Source: Nannochloropsis salina CCMP1776 (lineage: Eukaryota > Sar > Eustigmatophyceae > Eustigmatales > Monodopsidaceae). Taken from it: a stretch of 64,000 bases of DNA. The DNA lies in contig SDOX01000006.1 of NCBI GenBank assembly GCA_004565275.1, positions 186,001 to 250,000 on the forward strand. Direction: 5' to 3'. A program made the position numbers and the translations under genes. The notes under the pieces were generated by a model, which saw only the letters and a program-made list of their open reading frames with translations, had not been told where the DNA came from and searched no databases. Positions 1-11,468 of this stretch are shown one piece after another. Numbering within the stretch: the stretch's first letter is position 1; every line of letters begins with the position of its first letter.

Positions 1-993
1 AGAGGAGGCGCGTAAAATTCACGCAGAGTCCTCTTTTAGCTTCATTACAACCAATCTCAGATGGGGGTGTGACTTAACGAAGTACGTCGCCTCGCTTACA
101 AAAAGTGACTGAGTCGCTCACTACGACAGCGACACCAAAAGAAGCACCGGAGATGCCTATGCCTTATCAATTAGCACTTGAACCAATGGTAATAAATCAA
201 CACTGCGCGCGGCCATAATTAAGTGGCTACCTTTCACAATTTCAGGAAGAACGTTACGGCTGAAGCTCGTCTGCGGAGTCATATGCTGATATGCGAGTGA
301 CAAATGGCCCGTAGTGTTCGGCGTTGCACTTGGTAGATAGCGTGATAAATGTGTAGATCACGGGTGTAAGACTACGAGGAGAGAAACTTTTTTAGCCATC
401 CTTACCTGGATGTGAGAATCTTTCTTTATTAACCTCCTGCCTCCCGTGAAAAGGAGGGCACCCACACCGTGCGACTATTGTGGGAAAACTTTATCAAGTT
501 GCCCCGATCACGGCATCTTGCTCGTCACAATACGTTCAACAGACAGAGAGGGGAGCACACGCATTCAATTTTGGGTCAGTATCAGAATTTTGAATCTGTC
601 CCATGGCTGCGATAGTCAGTGCATAAGTGCAAGTAAACGGACTGACCATGTAAAAAAGTTGAACCACTCTATACCCATCTGTATTGGGGCCCACTTGTCA
701 GGTCCCTTTTGATCAAGTAGTTGTGGGGGTGCAAATTTTGGGTGCAAGGAAAGTGCGGGAGTGCGACTTTCCTCAAAAGGCGTGCAATATTTGAGACGTG
801 CGGTTAAAATCAACGGATTGTCTTATTTCTCGTGTGCGGCACGGTTTTGGCACGAAGACTTTGCCACAGGAATTCTACATGGAATCAATTTTCAATCAAT
901 TTTCTTGTATTTCTTTGGAGTTTCATACATTTCAGTCCTTCTTTTAAGGATTTGAGAATGCTTTTCGCATCGGACGATATTTTATCCTTTCGA
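1..993. other. Gene-free stretch downstream of the Na+/H+ exchanger
   Basis: Balanced base composition and only short ORFs without recognisable domains, in contrast to the GC-rich genes that follow. It lies 3' of the minus-strand exchanger gene and may include its 3' UTR. I see no RNA gene or long repeat in it. Confidence 0.5.
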
Positions 994-3832
994 TCAAATC
1001 ACATTCCGCTGAGATTCCTGCCCGTCATCCCCGTCTCCTTCTGCTATACCCGCCCCGGACGCGCTCATTTCAATCGACCCACGCGCATTGTACCCGAAGA
1101 GACGATCGATATGGTCGTTGGCCATGAATCCTTCCCCGCTCGACTCACGCCTGAGTCGCTCCCCAGGGTCCCTTGGGTAAGCGACAGGCGACAACTCTGG
1201 AGCCGAGGGCATGGCGTCGCCCGACCCTCCCTCCTTCCCTCCCTCCTCCTGGTCGTGCCCGTGTCGCCCTCGGTAATTGGGGGACCAGGGCGTGGCTTGC
1301 GAAGAAAATTCGAGGGGCCGCTGCAAGAGAGGAACCAGGTATTTTTCCTCTAAGGCCAAAATCCGGCTTTGGTTTTCCGACAGGTTCACGGCGTCCGTGG
1401 CGGGCACGCCGAGGGGAATCTCCATTTTCTCGAGCATGGTGATGGTAAAGGTGCCAAAACCAAAGACCGTGATGAGCACGATGACCATCGTCGTCGCCTC
1501 AATGCTGGCAAAGGAAGGATGTGGAGCAGTCATGCGGATTCAGAAAGACGCGTGGTGAGCAAACATGAGACACCACCCAACGGAAACGTGAGCTCCGCGA
1601 ATCACACCATGCAACCGAAAAGACGCGTTTCCCCCACGCCGACGTACATTGGCTGATTGCCAAAGACGTTGGAAAATTGCTTGGAACAGGCGTAAGCCAT
1701 GGCGCCCCGGAGGCCCGCGAACCAGAGCATGTGTTGGACGTTTCTACCCACCTTGACGCTGGTGAAGCGGTTCACCTGCGAGAAGTCGGATCCCAGAAGG
1801 GTACAGAAGGAAAGGACGGGCGAGAAGGCGATTTAATTGGGTTGGAAGGCGAGTGAGTGGGAGAGACAGTGCCTTGCTCGGATTGTACCCGTGACAACGA
1901 CTCGTTCGATCAACCACGAGGGGATCACGTGAAGGGTAGAGGATGAGGTTTTCGACCCATACCTACGCCTTTTGGCGAGAGACGCAAAGGCCCTGCATGC
2001 CAAAGAATCAGACAGGACCCCCCAGAGAAGCACAACCACGTATCGACGACGACTGGGTGCACAACGACACAAGTTGAAACTCCATTGCCTGCCTACCAGG
2101 AAGCTGATGGGGTAGATGTTCAGGGCTCGACCGATAAGAATCAAGAGCAACGTCCAGATGATCAGGAGAGGATGGAAGTATTCCTTCTCGCCCGAGAAGA
2201 CGCTCAGACCCAGCTCCAAAAAAACGGCAGTCTCGGACAGGACCGCGAGGAGGGAAAAGATGAAAAAAGCCAGTGCCTGGCCTTTCACGGACAGGTTCCG
2301 GTGCGTGTAATGCCGGGAGAACATGCCTGTGAAGAGGATGCAGACAATACCGGAGAGCTCGCTGGGGTGGGGAAAGAACAAGGGGAAGGGCGTCAGCGAA
2401 GACAGGAACGGGACAGGTCTTGACAGTCTCTGCCTCGATGGGCCTCGTAAATGTTCAACATGGAAATTACGCAAAATAAAGCAGCGCCAGGCAGCCATGT
2501 AGATTCCCTTTCTTTCGTGTACGTTCCCCCCATCCTCCCTAAGCACCCACATGGCGGTCCCAAACAGGCTTGGGATGTAGGCCAGGAGGAGGTAGACACC
2601 CATCTCGTAGATGGAGTGCCGAAGGTCGATGTGCTTGAAAAGGAGGGCGCTCAGACAGCCAAAGAGGAAACCCACGGCCATGGAGCCGAAAAAGATGATG
2701 AGGAAATCCACGATCGCGAAGCCCATGCTGGCAGTGGTGAAGGCCTCCGTGCCCACAAACTTGGAGAAGATGTTGAAGAGCACCAGAGCCACCGCGTCGT
2801 TCAAGACGCTCTCCCCGAACACCAGGTAAAACATGAGAGGGTCCACCTTGAGTTGCTCGAAGACCGACAGGACAGAGACCGGGTCCGTGGCGGAGATGAG
2901 CGCCCCGAAGGCGAGGCATTCGGCCATGGACAGGGAGTAGGAGAGGTGGGCTTGGGCGAGTGCGTAGAGGGACAGGCCGACAAAAAGGGAGGAGAGGAAA
3001 GTGCCTATCACAGCGTAGAAAACGATGGGAACGAAATAGTACAAGAAAACCTTGCGGCGCAGGGTGTATCCGCTGTTGAAAATAATGGGAGGCAAGAAGC
3101 CGATAAAAAACACCGTGGGGCTGCGGATGGGGTATAAAGTGGCAGGGAAGGGGCGAAAAGAGGAGAAGGAATCAGACAACTGTCGGCTAGATCAGGCCCA
3201 GGGCTCGTTTTGAGCGCGAGGATACCTTAAAGAAGGTGAATGAAAAAACATGGATGGCCCGTCCTCCCAGGAGTCCAAGGACAAAAGTCCATCAATCTAT
3301 TTACCTGATTCCCCTCAGCCAATCTTTCGCCTCTCTGTGCAAGACAAGCCGGACAATTCCACTTATGACAAGTCCGACGGCGACGACGGCCCCTGCCTCT
3401 GAGATGTACTTGGGCTGTGGGAAGCGGACAGAGGGAGAGTCCAAGAGAGGTGAGATTGATGGACTCGTGTCCCACGCAAACCCATATAGATATCCTTTCT
3501 TCAGACTTACATGGTATTTGTGTCCTATCATGTGGTTCATGATCAAGCAGCCGGCCAAGAGACAAAGAAATGCTGCTCATGGATGCACAGGAATGCCAGG
3601 ATGAGAAATGGATGCATAGAAGGACGACACTTTACGCAACGATGAGGCTCATCGTGGCTCACTCTTGAGGCAGAGCCTACCGCAAAATTATGTGAGACTG
3701 CTTGGAGAAAATCTTTCAAATAACAGTGAAGAGATGGAAAGGACCTGAAAAAGCTTATGCCTCGCACTCACCAAAAATGAATCCATTGACAATCGCCTCG
3801 CTGTACTCGCCCTCGTCTCCTATCTCTGCCAT
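994..3832 (-). CDS. Na+/H+ exchanger, CPA1/NHE family, 7 exons
   Basis: Electroneutral cation/proton antiporter of an internal or plasma membrane. Exons on the minus strand: 3832-3772, 3572-3511, 3414-3305, 3120-2547, 2357-2097, 1775-1648, 1504-994. All junctions are GT-AG, keep frame, and give about 568 residues. The start MAEIGDEGEYSEA is the first ATG before the first membrane span. Family marks: LPPIIFNSGY in the third to fourth span region, ATDPVSVLSVF, the ion-binding FGESVLNDAVALVLFN (Asn-Asp pair), and WFAGLRGAMAYA in the late spans, which the splice model places correctly. The C-terminal tail (exon 7) is hydrophilic and Gly/Ser/Asp-rich, as expected for a cytosolic regulatory tail. 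The family call is firm. The compartment is not shown by the sequence; the shared strand and position next to a CLC exchanger would fit an endomembrane pH pair. Confidence 0.9.
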
Positions 3833-4725
3833 GACTGCCAGCGATCTCCGAGGTAATGGAAATGACACTTGATAACAATGCGTAATTAAAATATTGATGA
3901 GTTTTCAAATGATGCGAGGATGTTGCGTACGTATCATGCGGGGCATCACGTAGAAGCAGCTCTGGAAGGAAGGGAAGTATCGGCGTTTCATGCCAGAAAA
4001 ACAAGTAGCACATTTTTTGGGATAGGATTGTCATACACGGTGCAAAGCATCGTAACCCAAAGATGTAGAGTATGTATTTAATTTGGTGTGAAGGGTGAAA
4101 TTTTGGCGCTTTCTTGCTGTAGTGGTGCAAAAAAGAAGCACGAGCAGTTATCGTGTTTTTGTTTCAATTCCGGGGCCCATATAACGAACGACGAACGGCG
4201 ATGACGGCATCGACCGGGGTGGGGAGGTTAAGACTTCTTGTCGAAGCCTTTTAAGGGCGTGGGGCACCACCATCACCTTAGAGTTCCATGTGAAGTTGAA
4301 CGACTTGGAAGAATAAAGGTTGTTACGCGAATGTGCTGGAAGTATGATTAAGTTGTGTGCTTTAAATCAGGTAAGTTCATTGATTCAGTTGATTCTGTCT
4401 TGTCAGAGTGCCCTTGCGCTAATCAGGGACAAGGAGTGAATCGCTTGCTAGAGCATGACCACACCTTGTGTCATTTTCCAAATGTGTAAAGAAATTCGTT
4501 TCGTCATGAAGAGAAGTCATTTTGGAAGAAAACTGAGACAAACCGGAGTTGCGTTGTCACAGACAAATTACTGCTTTAGGGTTAGAGTCTAGTCGGTCGC
4601 GCCTCCACTGAAGGCATTTCAGAGTGTTTTTTTCTACAATACTCTCCATTGATTTCTATATTTCCCATAAATCGTTGTATTTGATCAAGGATACTATCAA
4701 AAAGATACCGAGGGATGCATCTTTC
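3833..4725. other. Intergenic: exchanger promoter and CLC 3' flank
   Basis: Lies between two minus-strand genes. It is AT-richer than the genes and should contain the upstream region of the Na+/H+ exchanger and the 3' UTR of the CLC gene. No coding signal or clear repeat was seen. Confidence 0.45.
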
Positions 4726-7700
4726 TTACAACACGCGTATCATGGTTCCCCCGTCTTCAAAGTCCTCCTCCTCATCCCCTTCCTCCACTCCAGCACCTCT
4801 GATCTCTTTCCTCGCAGCCCAATCTTCTCTCCATTGACTACGATTGCTAGGTGGCTTGACGGTGAAGGCTGACGCGCGGCGATCACGCGTATAGTAAGAG
4901 CGTTCCCCTGCGGTAGCAGCTTTCGAAAGATGTTCATACTTGATATGAAGGTTGTCAGGCAGCAGGTCGTAACGGGTGATAATTCCGGTAACCTGCAGGA
5001 AAGGAGAGATAAAAAATTAAAAAAAATGGAGATGTCAGGTGGCGGGATAATGATTGAAGAGGGACATGTCTTCTAAAGCATGAGCTCATAGAGGAGTCTC
5101 TCCCCCCCCCAAAGTAAATCTGAGTATTTTTTTTGACAAAAAGAGACACTAAAATACAAGTGCACCATGTATAACACAAAAGGGGCCGGCCAACACACGC
5201 GAATAATGGGACCCGCCCGTCAGTCCCTAGGGTCTCCCAGGGGTACCTGGTTGTGACTATTGACGACACAGAGGTGTCGTAGCCCCATGGTGCGGAAGAG
5301 CCGGTAGGTCCTCACCAGGGAGGCAGTCTCGTTGATGCAGTAGGGCGCAGTGTTCATGACGGGCCGCAAATCGATCACACATTGCCGGTCCTGGGAAATG
5401 AGGGCGTGTGGTCGGGGAAGAGCGAGGGAGGGAGGGAGGGAGGGAGGGAGGGAGGGAGGGCAGTAGCTTAAACATTTGAGCGTTCAGGCAGCCCGAAGGA
5501 CTTGGGCGCTTCTTGATGGTTCTTGCCCCTAGTTTCCTCCCCTGCTTTCACCTTACCTCGACGGTAATTCTGATGTCCTGAATGTTGGGATAGCGGGGAT
5601 AAATCTTCTCCAGGGTCGGCCAGTCCAAGAGAGGTGAGAACAGGCGACCTTTCTCCCGGTGAGAGCTCTCGCTCAAGGGGCTGAAGGTGTCAGGGTGAGT
5701 GAAGGCCTTGTGCTGAGAGGAGGGTGAGGAAGAGGAAAGGAAGGAGAGAAGGAGGAGGTAAACAGAAGGGAAAACATGGAAAAGAAGAAGGAGTGCTACC
5801 AAAAAGAGTGCATGTCAGAAGAAGAAGGAGTGCTACCAAAAAGAGTGCATGTCAGCATTCGCAACCCTGGCTGACCCAGGTTCCTTTCTCCCCCCCGCTT
5901 TCTTCCCTCCCCCCAACCTGCAGAATCACGCAGAGCGCCTTCCTGAGGACCGTGCCCACCAACACGTTGCCGTCCTCTGCGTTCAAGACCGGGAAACAGT
6001 CGTGCTCGGTGGAGGCCAGACTGTCGTAGATGGTGCTGACCCGTTCGACGCGACGGAAGGTCTTTGGGAGAAGAGGGAGAAATGGCGTCCATGAGTGTAC
6101 GCTAAGAAAAGAAAAATAAGCAGAAGGTGCCGAGGGACCGAGCATTGTTGAAGGGAGAAAGAGAGGGAACAAATAATGCGGGAGCATCTAGGCGGCCCAC
6201 GTCATAAGAGGGGCAACGAATGCAACATGTATGGACCTGATCCATTCAAACCCATCCATCCATCCCTCCCTCCTCCTTTCTCCGCCCTGTCTCCAATTAA
6301 TCTGAGTTATCAACGCCCATCTCCATACTTTCCTCCCCTCCCTCCCTCCCTCCATCCCGCCCTCCCGCCCTCCCGCCCTCCCGCCTGCCCCACCTTCGGA
6401 GACGCACTCATGATCTCCGCAGCGATCATGTTCTTCCTGGCGGCAGGGGGCATGTCGGGTTCCAAGACCGGGTATCCTTTCAGGCGGGAATGAATGTCGT
6501 ACAGCGACTCACCGAACAGGTTGCCCACCCTGCAAGGGAGGGCGCGAAGAAAGGGAGGGAGGAGGGGAGAAGGGGGGNNNNNNNNNNNNNNNNNNNNNNN
6601 NNNNNNNNNNNNNNNNNNNNNNNNNNNNNNNNNNNNNNNNNNNNNNNNNNNNNNNNNNNNNNNNNNNNNNNNNNNNNCCGGGCACTGAGTTAGACAGAGC
6701 CGTGCCTGCCCTCCACCTGATATTGACACCTTTTCGACCTGCGGCACCCTGTTCTCCTGGCAAGTCTCTCCTCCTTCCCTCCTACCTTGGCCCTCCTCCC
6801 CTCCCTCCCACCCTCCCTCCCTCCCTTCCTACCAGCGCGCCGCCATGAGTGTGATCATGAGGGGTACTACGTATTGCATGTCTCCTGTCGCTTCGAGGAG
6901 GATCACGGTCAGAGAAATCGTCATCCGAGCCATACCTCCCAGGACCGCCGCCGCTGGTCGGGGGGGGGGAGGGACAAACGTGGGAAGAGGTAATGGTGTA
7001 TGTGAGGAGATTCAGGGACGACCACTTCAGGCGTAAGCCTAAGAAAAGGACAATGGAAGGATGAGGCCAAAAGCGAGCACTCACCACCCACAAGTGCGTA
7101 GGTCCCGGAATCCGCAAAAGTCCCTGTGGCGACATGTGCAAAAACGTGAATGTCCACGGTATCTCAGAAGACGCTACCGGTGGCAAGCACGCAGACAGGA
7201 CAAGGTACCCGCACGCGCGTCCTCTCCCCTTTTCTGCCCCCTCGTCTCCTCCATCAGCCTGGTGCAAAGTCTTCTCTGTCTACCTTCTTCCCTCCCTCCC
7301 TCCCCTCCCTCCCTCCCTCCCTCCCTCCCTCCCTCCCTCCCTACCATTCGCCCCATCCATCACATGCAAGAGGTGCCCGAACAACCTGCCCAGAGCCGCC
7401 CCCGACAAGAGGGTGGGGACAAAGAGCCCGGACGGAACCGCCGAGCCGTAGGCCCATATTGCCATGCCGAAGAAAGGGAAGAAGTAGAGGATCAAGGCGC
7501 CCGCCGAGAAGGATGGGTAGTGGGTGGAGCCGCTCTCTCGGAAATGGAAGACTGGATCCGAGCAGGGGAAAGGCGGTGGAGAGAGAGCGCATGGACGGCA
7601 TCAGGCCCGAAAAATGCGTCATGCTTTCCCTCCCCTTGCTTGTCCTCCCTCCCTCGGTCCCTCCCTCCTTCTCTCTCCCCCCCCTCCTCACGTTGCTTGA

Positions 7701-10700
7701 TGGCCGTGTCAGGGTCCGTGAAGAAGAGGGAGGCGAGCTCGTTGTACTCCTCACCGGCCTTGCACCGGAAAGGAACCAGTTTCATAGCCAGGGCCTGATC
7801 AAACGCGAGGGAGAAGATGAGACGAGGCACATACAGGGAGGCCCGCACCATCTTTTGGAGTCGACCACGTCCGTTTCCTCCCTCCCTCCCTCCCTCCCTC
7901 CCTCCCTCCCTCCCTCCCTACCCTCTCCTGCTCCGTCCATCCGTCCGTGGCCATGGCCCCCGAGGAGGGCAAAGGCGTGCATTTCACCCAACAGAGGGGA
8001 AGGAAATAGGAAATAAAGGTCATGGCGGCACACACAGCCACCACCTCCAGGCACTGTCGCCGTGGACAGGGTTGGAGACGGCGCATCCTCCACCGCGTCA
8101 ACCGCTCGTTGCTCCGGTTAAAAAACGCCCCCAAGAGACCCCCCAGGCAGCCGATCAGGACGAAGAGGGCGAGCTCCCACACGCTGTAGTTCCCTTCCAC
8201 CCCCTTCAAACTCGTGAATTTCCCAAAGGAGAACATCTTGGTCGCGTCGGGGATGCCCCAGGCTTCCTCGGAAGTCTTGATCACCAAGAGCTGCAGGGAA
8301 GGGTAGGAAGCCCACGGCGGAGGGGAAATAAATATTGCAGTCCGTCCAGGCACCCGTTGCCATGCCCCCCAGGAATGTACCCTTTGCTCCCTCCCTCTCT
8401 CCCTCCCTCCCTCCCGCCCTCTCCCACCGTGAAGGCCGTGAGCAAGGCACAGAGGAAGGCCCTGTAGGTGAGTTTGCTGCTCCAGTACGAGGCTCCTTCT
8501 TCCAGGGAGAAAAGGACCCCCCCCAAGGGGGCGCCGAAGGCCGAAGCCACGCCCGAGGCAGCCCCGCAGGAGACGAAGTCGCGCTGGGAGGGAGGGAGGG
8601 AGGGAGGGAGGGAGGGAGGGAGGGAGGGCGCAGGGTACCTTTTCACGATCGTTCCTGAAGTCTTGCATGCGCGAGAAGGAAGTATCCACGCCCCACAGCG
8701 AACTGCGGCCCTGCGACACCCCCGCCGCCACCACGGCGCCTGTCCACAGGGCGAGTCACGGCAACAAAAGGTTGGACCGAGGGAAGGGAAGAGTAGGAGG
8801 GAGGAAGGGATGGAGGGAGGAAGGGAGGGCAACCTACCAATATGCACCATGGGACCCTCCTTTCCGGCTGGAAGACCGCTTCCGACAGTGAATATGACGC
8901 CCACAAGCTTGCAGAGCATGGTCTTGACCCGAACCACCCTTTGAAGCGAGAGGAGGAGGTGGGGAGGGAGGGAGGGAGGGAGGGAGGGAGGGAGGGAGGG
9001 AGGAAGGGGGGGAAAGGGACGGCACGAATGTTATCGCGTGAGCCTAGCGTCACCACACCTTTCCTACACATCAGACAAGCTTCTCTCCCCCTCCCTCCCT
9101 TCCCCTCTACCCTCCCACGCGGGGTGCCTCCAGCTCCCCTGCCCTCCCTCCCCCCCTACCTCGGAAGGCTGACGCCGTTCAGGAAGGCTTTGATCTCGGG
9201 AATGCCGCTCCCGGCCGCAACAGGCTCCGCCCAGACCGCGGCATTGGCGATGAGGACGTACAGGAGGTTCAGGCCGAGGTAGGAGAAGAAGGAGGCGCCA
9301 GGAAGACGGGTCCCGGCCACTTCCTCCTGCAAGAGGCCTGGAGGGAGGGAGGGAGGGAGGGAGGGATGGAGGGAGGGAAGGAAGGAAGGAAAGGGACGCG
9401 TGGAAGTAAGGCCATAGCCTGGGACGGAGGAATGCCTATAAACAACTTTGCAGAAACCTACGTGTAACGGTTCCGAGTTTGAAACGGACGAGCCGTTGCG
9501 TGGTGTACGTCATCGCCACGCCGAGGAGGCCAATCAGGACGCCGGTCAGTGCTGTAAGGAGCCAGCGCTTGACCGCGCTGGGGAGGAAAGAAGGAGGAAG
9601 GGGGGGCATGAGCGAGGAACCTCATGAGAATTGAAGGAGGTGGGCAGAAAATCCGTTACGCGCCCGTTCCATTCCACACTTTGGGCGAGGGCGCCCTACG
9701 TACCGTTTTTTGCCCGTCGTCCAGAATTGACTCTGCTCTCTATGGACCCTTTGTAGCTGTGCGACCGAGACATCGTTGGGACCAAAAGAAAGCGTGAGAT
9801 ACACGCCGTTCGCCTCCCCTCCCCCCCTTCTGCCCGCCCTCCCTCCCGCCCTCGCTACCTCATGCGTGCGCCACACCTCGCTGTCCTCCGGCTCGTACGT
9901 CAAGGAGTCTGGGTACGATTTCCCGTGGTAGGGACCCCGCTTTTTGGATGCAGAAGTAGACAAGGGGTGAGGATAGGGCTTTATCGCTCCTTCATTTGAG
10001 GAGGCCTCCTTGCTACCCCTTCCACCTCCTCATCACGATATCGCCACATGCATCTCTTGCCGTTATTCTACCTCTGCCAGTGGCATCCCCCCTTCCCCCC
10101 CGCCTCACTCACCTCCACATGCCGGTCTGGATCAATGTATTTGCTCAGCTTCCCCATTTCTTGCTGGAAGGCAGCGCCGGCGGCGCCTTGCGTTGTGTCT
10201 AGGGGGGGAAGGAGGAGGGGCTCTTGGTGCTGGACCTGGAAGGGTGGACCCCGCGGCGTGCGTTTCTTTTTGGCCGTTGACGTCGACCCGTTGGCTAAGA
10301 AGGGCGCCTTTCAAAAGTGGAAAAGAGGATTTGCATGATGGTGGAGGTTAGGGCTCCTGGCATCGATCGAGTTGCCAGCCCCCTGGGCCTTTTGCAACTC
10401 GTTCCGTGTCCGTCACGCTTTGCTTGAAGGTTTTCGACCTCTCGACACGTACATACCTCCTCCGCCTCTGTTTCCTGTCCGCCATCGCTACTGTGCTGTG
10501 TCTTGATCGCCGTGGGGGCTGTTGTCGTATCTGCTTCTCCGCCCCCCACTGTTCGATCTAGGGCCCCGAGACCCGACTCAGGAGATGGTGTCACACGCTG
10601 CTGCAGCTGCTGCTGTCTCGGTTGTTGTTGTTGACGTCGCCAAACGCTGACTGTGCTGGCATGGCTGCTGAAGCTACTGCCACTGCCACTGCTACTGTTG

Positions 10701-10795
10701 CTGCTGTTGCTGCTGCTTCTCCCCTTCGCGGCAGACGGGGGGGGAGACACTTGCAGCTGAATGGCAGGATGCGAGAGCGGGTCCCCGTCATCCAT
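4726..10795 (-). CDS. CLC-type Cl-/H+ exchanger with two CBS domains, about 19 exons
   Basis: Voltage-gated-type chloride channel family member, predicted to act as an anion/proton antiporter. Start ATG 10795 ([11 protein letters not shown]), stop 4726-4728. After a Ser/Gln-rich cytosolic N-terminus come [25 protein letters not shown] (9160-9300), [16 protein letters not shown] (8840-8945), [15 protein letters not shown] (8460-8583), [15 protein letters not shown] (7345-7560) and the late spans (6837-6960). Two CBS modules follow, encoded at 5395-6070 and 4726-5400. The gating Glu in GKEGP and the Glu pair in FSLEEG are the residues that mark exchangers rather than channels. The Ser of GSGIPE suits chloride rather than nitrate, by analogy with plant CLCs. 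Junctions tested are GT-AG and in frame. The 100-N gap (6578-6677) falls in an intron. Plant CLC-c/d and animal CLC-7 are the nearest types I can name. Confidence 0.93.
5425..5460. repeat. GGGA array near a CLC 3' splice site
   Basis: Pure GGGA tandem repeat on the plus strand. On the sense strand it reads CCCT, about 45 nt before the 3' splice site of the exon encoding the start of the second CBS module. Confidence 0.9.
5782..5855. repeat. Tandem duplication, period 37 bp, in a CLC intron
   Basis: Two copies in direct order of a unit containing AAGAAGGAGTGCTACC and AAAAAGAGTGCATGTCAG, identical as far as I can read. They lie in the intron between the two exons of the first CBS module. Exact identity implies a recent duplication or an assembly artefact. 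Confidence 0.85.
6578..6677. other. Assembly gap of 100 N in a CLC intron
   Basis: Exactly 100 N, the usual placeholder for unknown length. Flanking exons (AARW at 6837 and VGNLFGE ending near 6531) join in frame, so no CLC coding sequence needs to be missing. G-rich and C-rich tracts flank the gap, which probably explains the failed assembly. Confidence 0.95.
7289..7341. repeat. CCCT array directly after a CLC 5' splice site
   Basis: About 50 bp of CCCT on the plus strand. On the sense strand it is GGGA, starting within the donor sequence GTAGGGAGGG of the exon encoding [11 protein letters not shown]. Confidence 0.9.
7877..7919. repeat. CCCT array directly after a CLC 5' splice site
   Basis: Pure CCCT on the plus strand, sense GGGA. 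It starts inside the donor GTAGGGAGGG after the exon that ends with EQER. Confidence 0.9.
8584..8638 (-). repeat. 55-nt CLC intron made of a CCCT array
   Basis: The sense strand reads GTACCCTGCG, then about 40 nt of CCCT, ending CCAG. Both sides join in frame as …NDREK|RDFVSCG…, the conserved CLC sequence, which fixes the boundaries. The intron length is not a multiple of three. See finding. Confidence 0.9.
8961..9003. repeat. GGGA array before a CLC 3' splice site
   Basis: GGGA on the plus strand, CCCT on the sense strand. It sits about 20 nt before the 3' splice site of the GKEGPMVH exon. The same intron begins with a sense G-rich tract near 9100-9160. Confidence 0.9.
9340..9380. repeat. 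GGGA array at a CLC 3' splice site
   Basis: On the sense strand this is a CCCT tract that ends at the acceptor region of the exon encoding [10 protein letters not shown] and GSGIPE. It provides the polypyrimidine tract. Confidence 0.85.
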
Positions 10796-11468
10796 AGTCC
10801 GCCCTGTGGTGTTGAATAGACCAGAAATGCACGGAATGAGTGGATAGCACGGTATGGAAAGGGACAACAATCCAAAAATGGTCGTGCAAAAAACAGCATT
10901 TACGTTCGACGCTCCTAGTCCGAAACGCCGCTCCTCAGGTAGGGGGATACAAAAGGGCGACACCGACGATTTGTTTTGAGCGAGACACGAAGTTCTAAGG
11001 GCGCACACACACGTACATTCCTTGGATGCGAACTGAGAAAAGCGATGGAATGCTCACGGTCAAGCATTGTTTCGGTACGAGTATTTTTGGTTTGCATTTC
11101 TCAGTGGGCAGGAACATGATCGTGATAAACCGACATCAAAGCAAATCGAAGGCGGTTTAGTTTATTGAAAAGTCTCACCCAACACCGGAGCTGCACGTGA
11201 CATCGCAATAAGCATTTATTTTCTTTGGGAAAAAATGTGTCTTTGTTCGTTTGTCCATCATTTGGGAGGCAGGATTAAAAGCGTTCGGTGTACTTCGTGC
11301 TGCAGCCCCAGTATCTCGTGCCTCCCACGTCGAATCTCGTAGGGTTGCTAATTTCACTGGCATAAACTCAACACGCATCTCCCCTCCAACCATCGATTTT
11401 TGCGCACAAGAAACGTCGGCTACCTTGGTCTGGTCCTATTGGGAAAGCTTGGTGTCATGCCTACAAAA
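10796..11468. other. Intergenic: CLC upstream region and deacetylase 3' flank
   Basis: Separates two minus-strand genes. An open frame continues upstream of the CLC ATG to 11008 and could be 5' UTR or an N-terminal extension. Nothing else was recognised. Confidence 0.45.

Noticed and set aside
7061-8016. Long plus-strand open frames rich in SLPPSLPP across the CLC gene
   Set aside because: They are translations of CCCT arrays and antisense of real CLC exons; the minus strand carries the conserved CLC motifs and valid splice sites.
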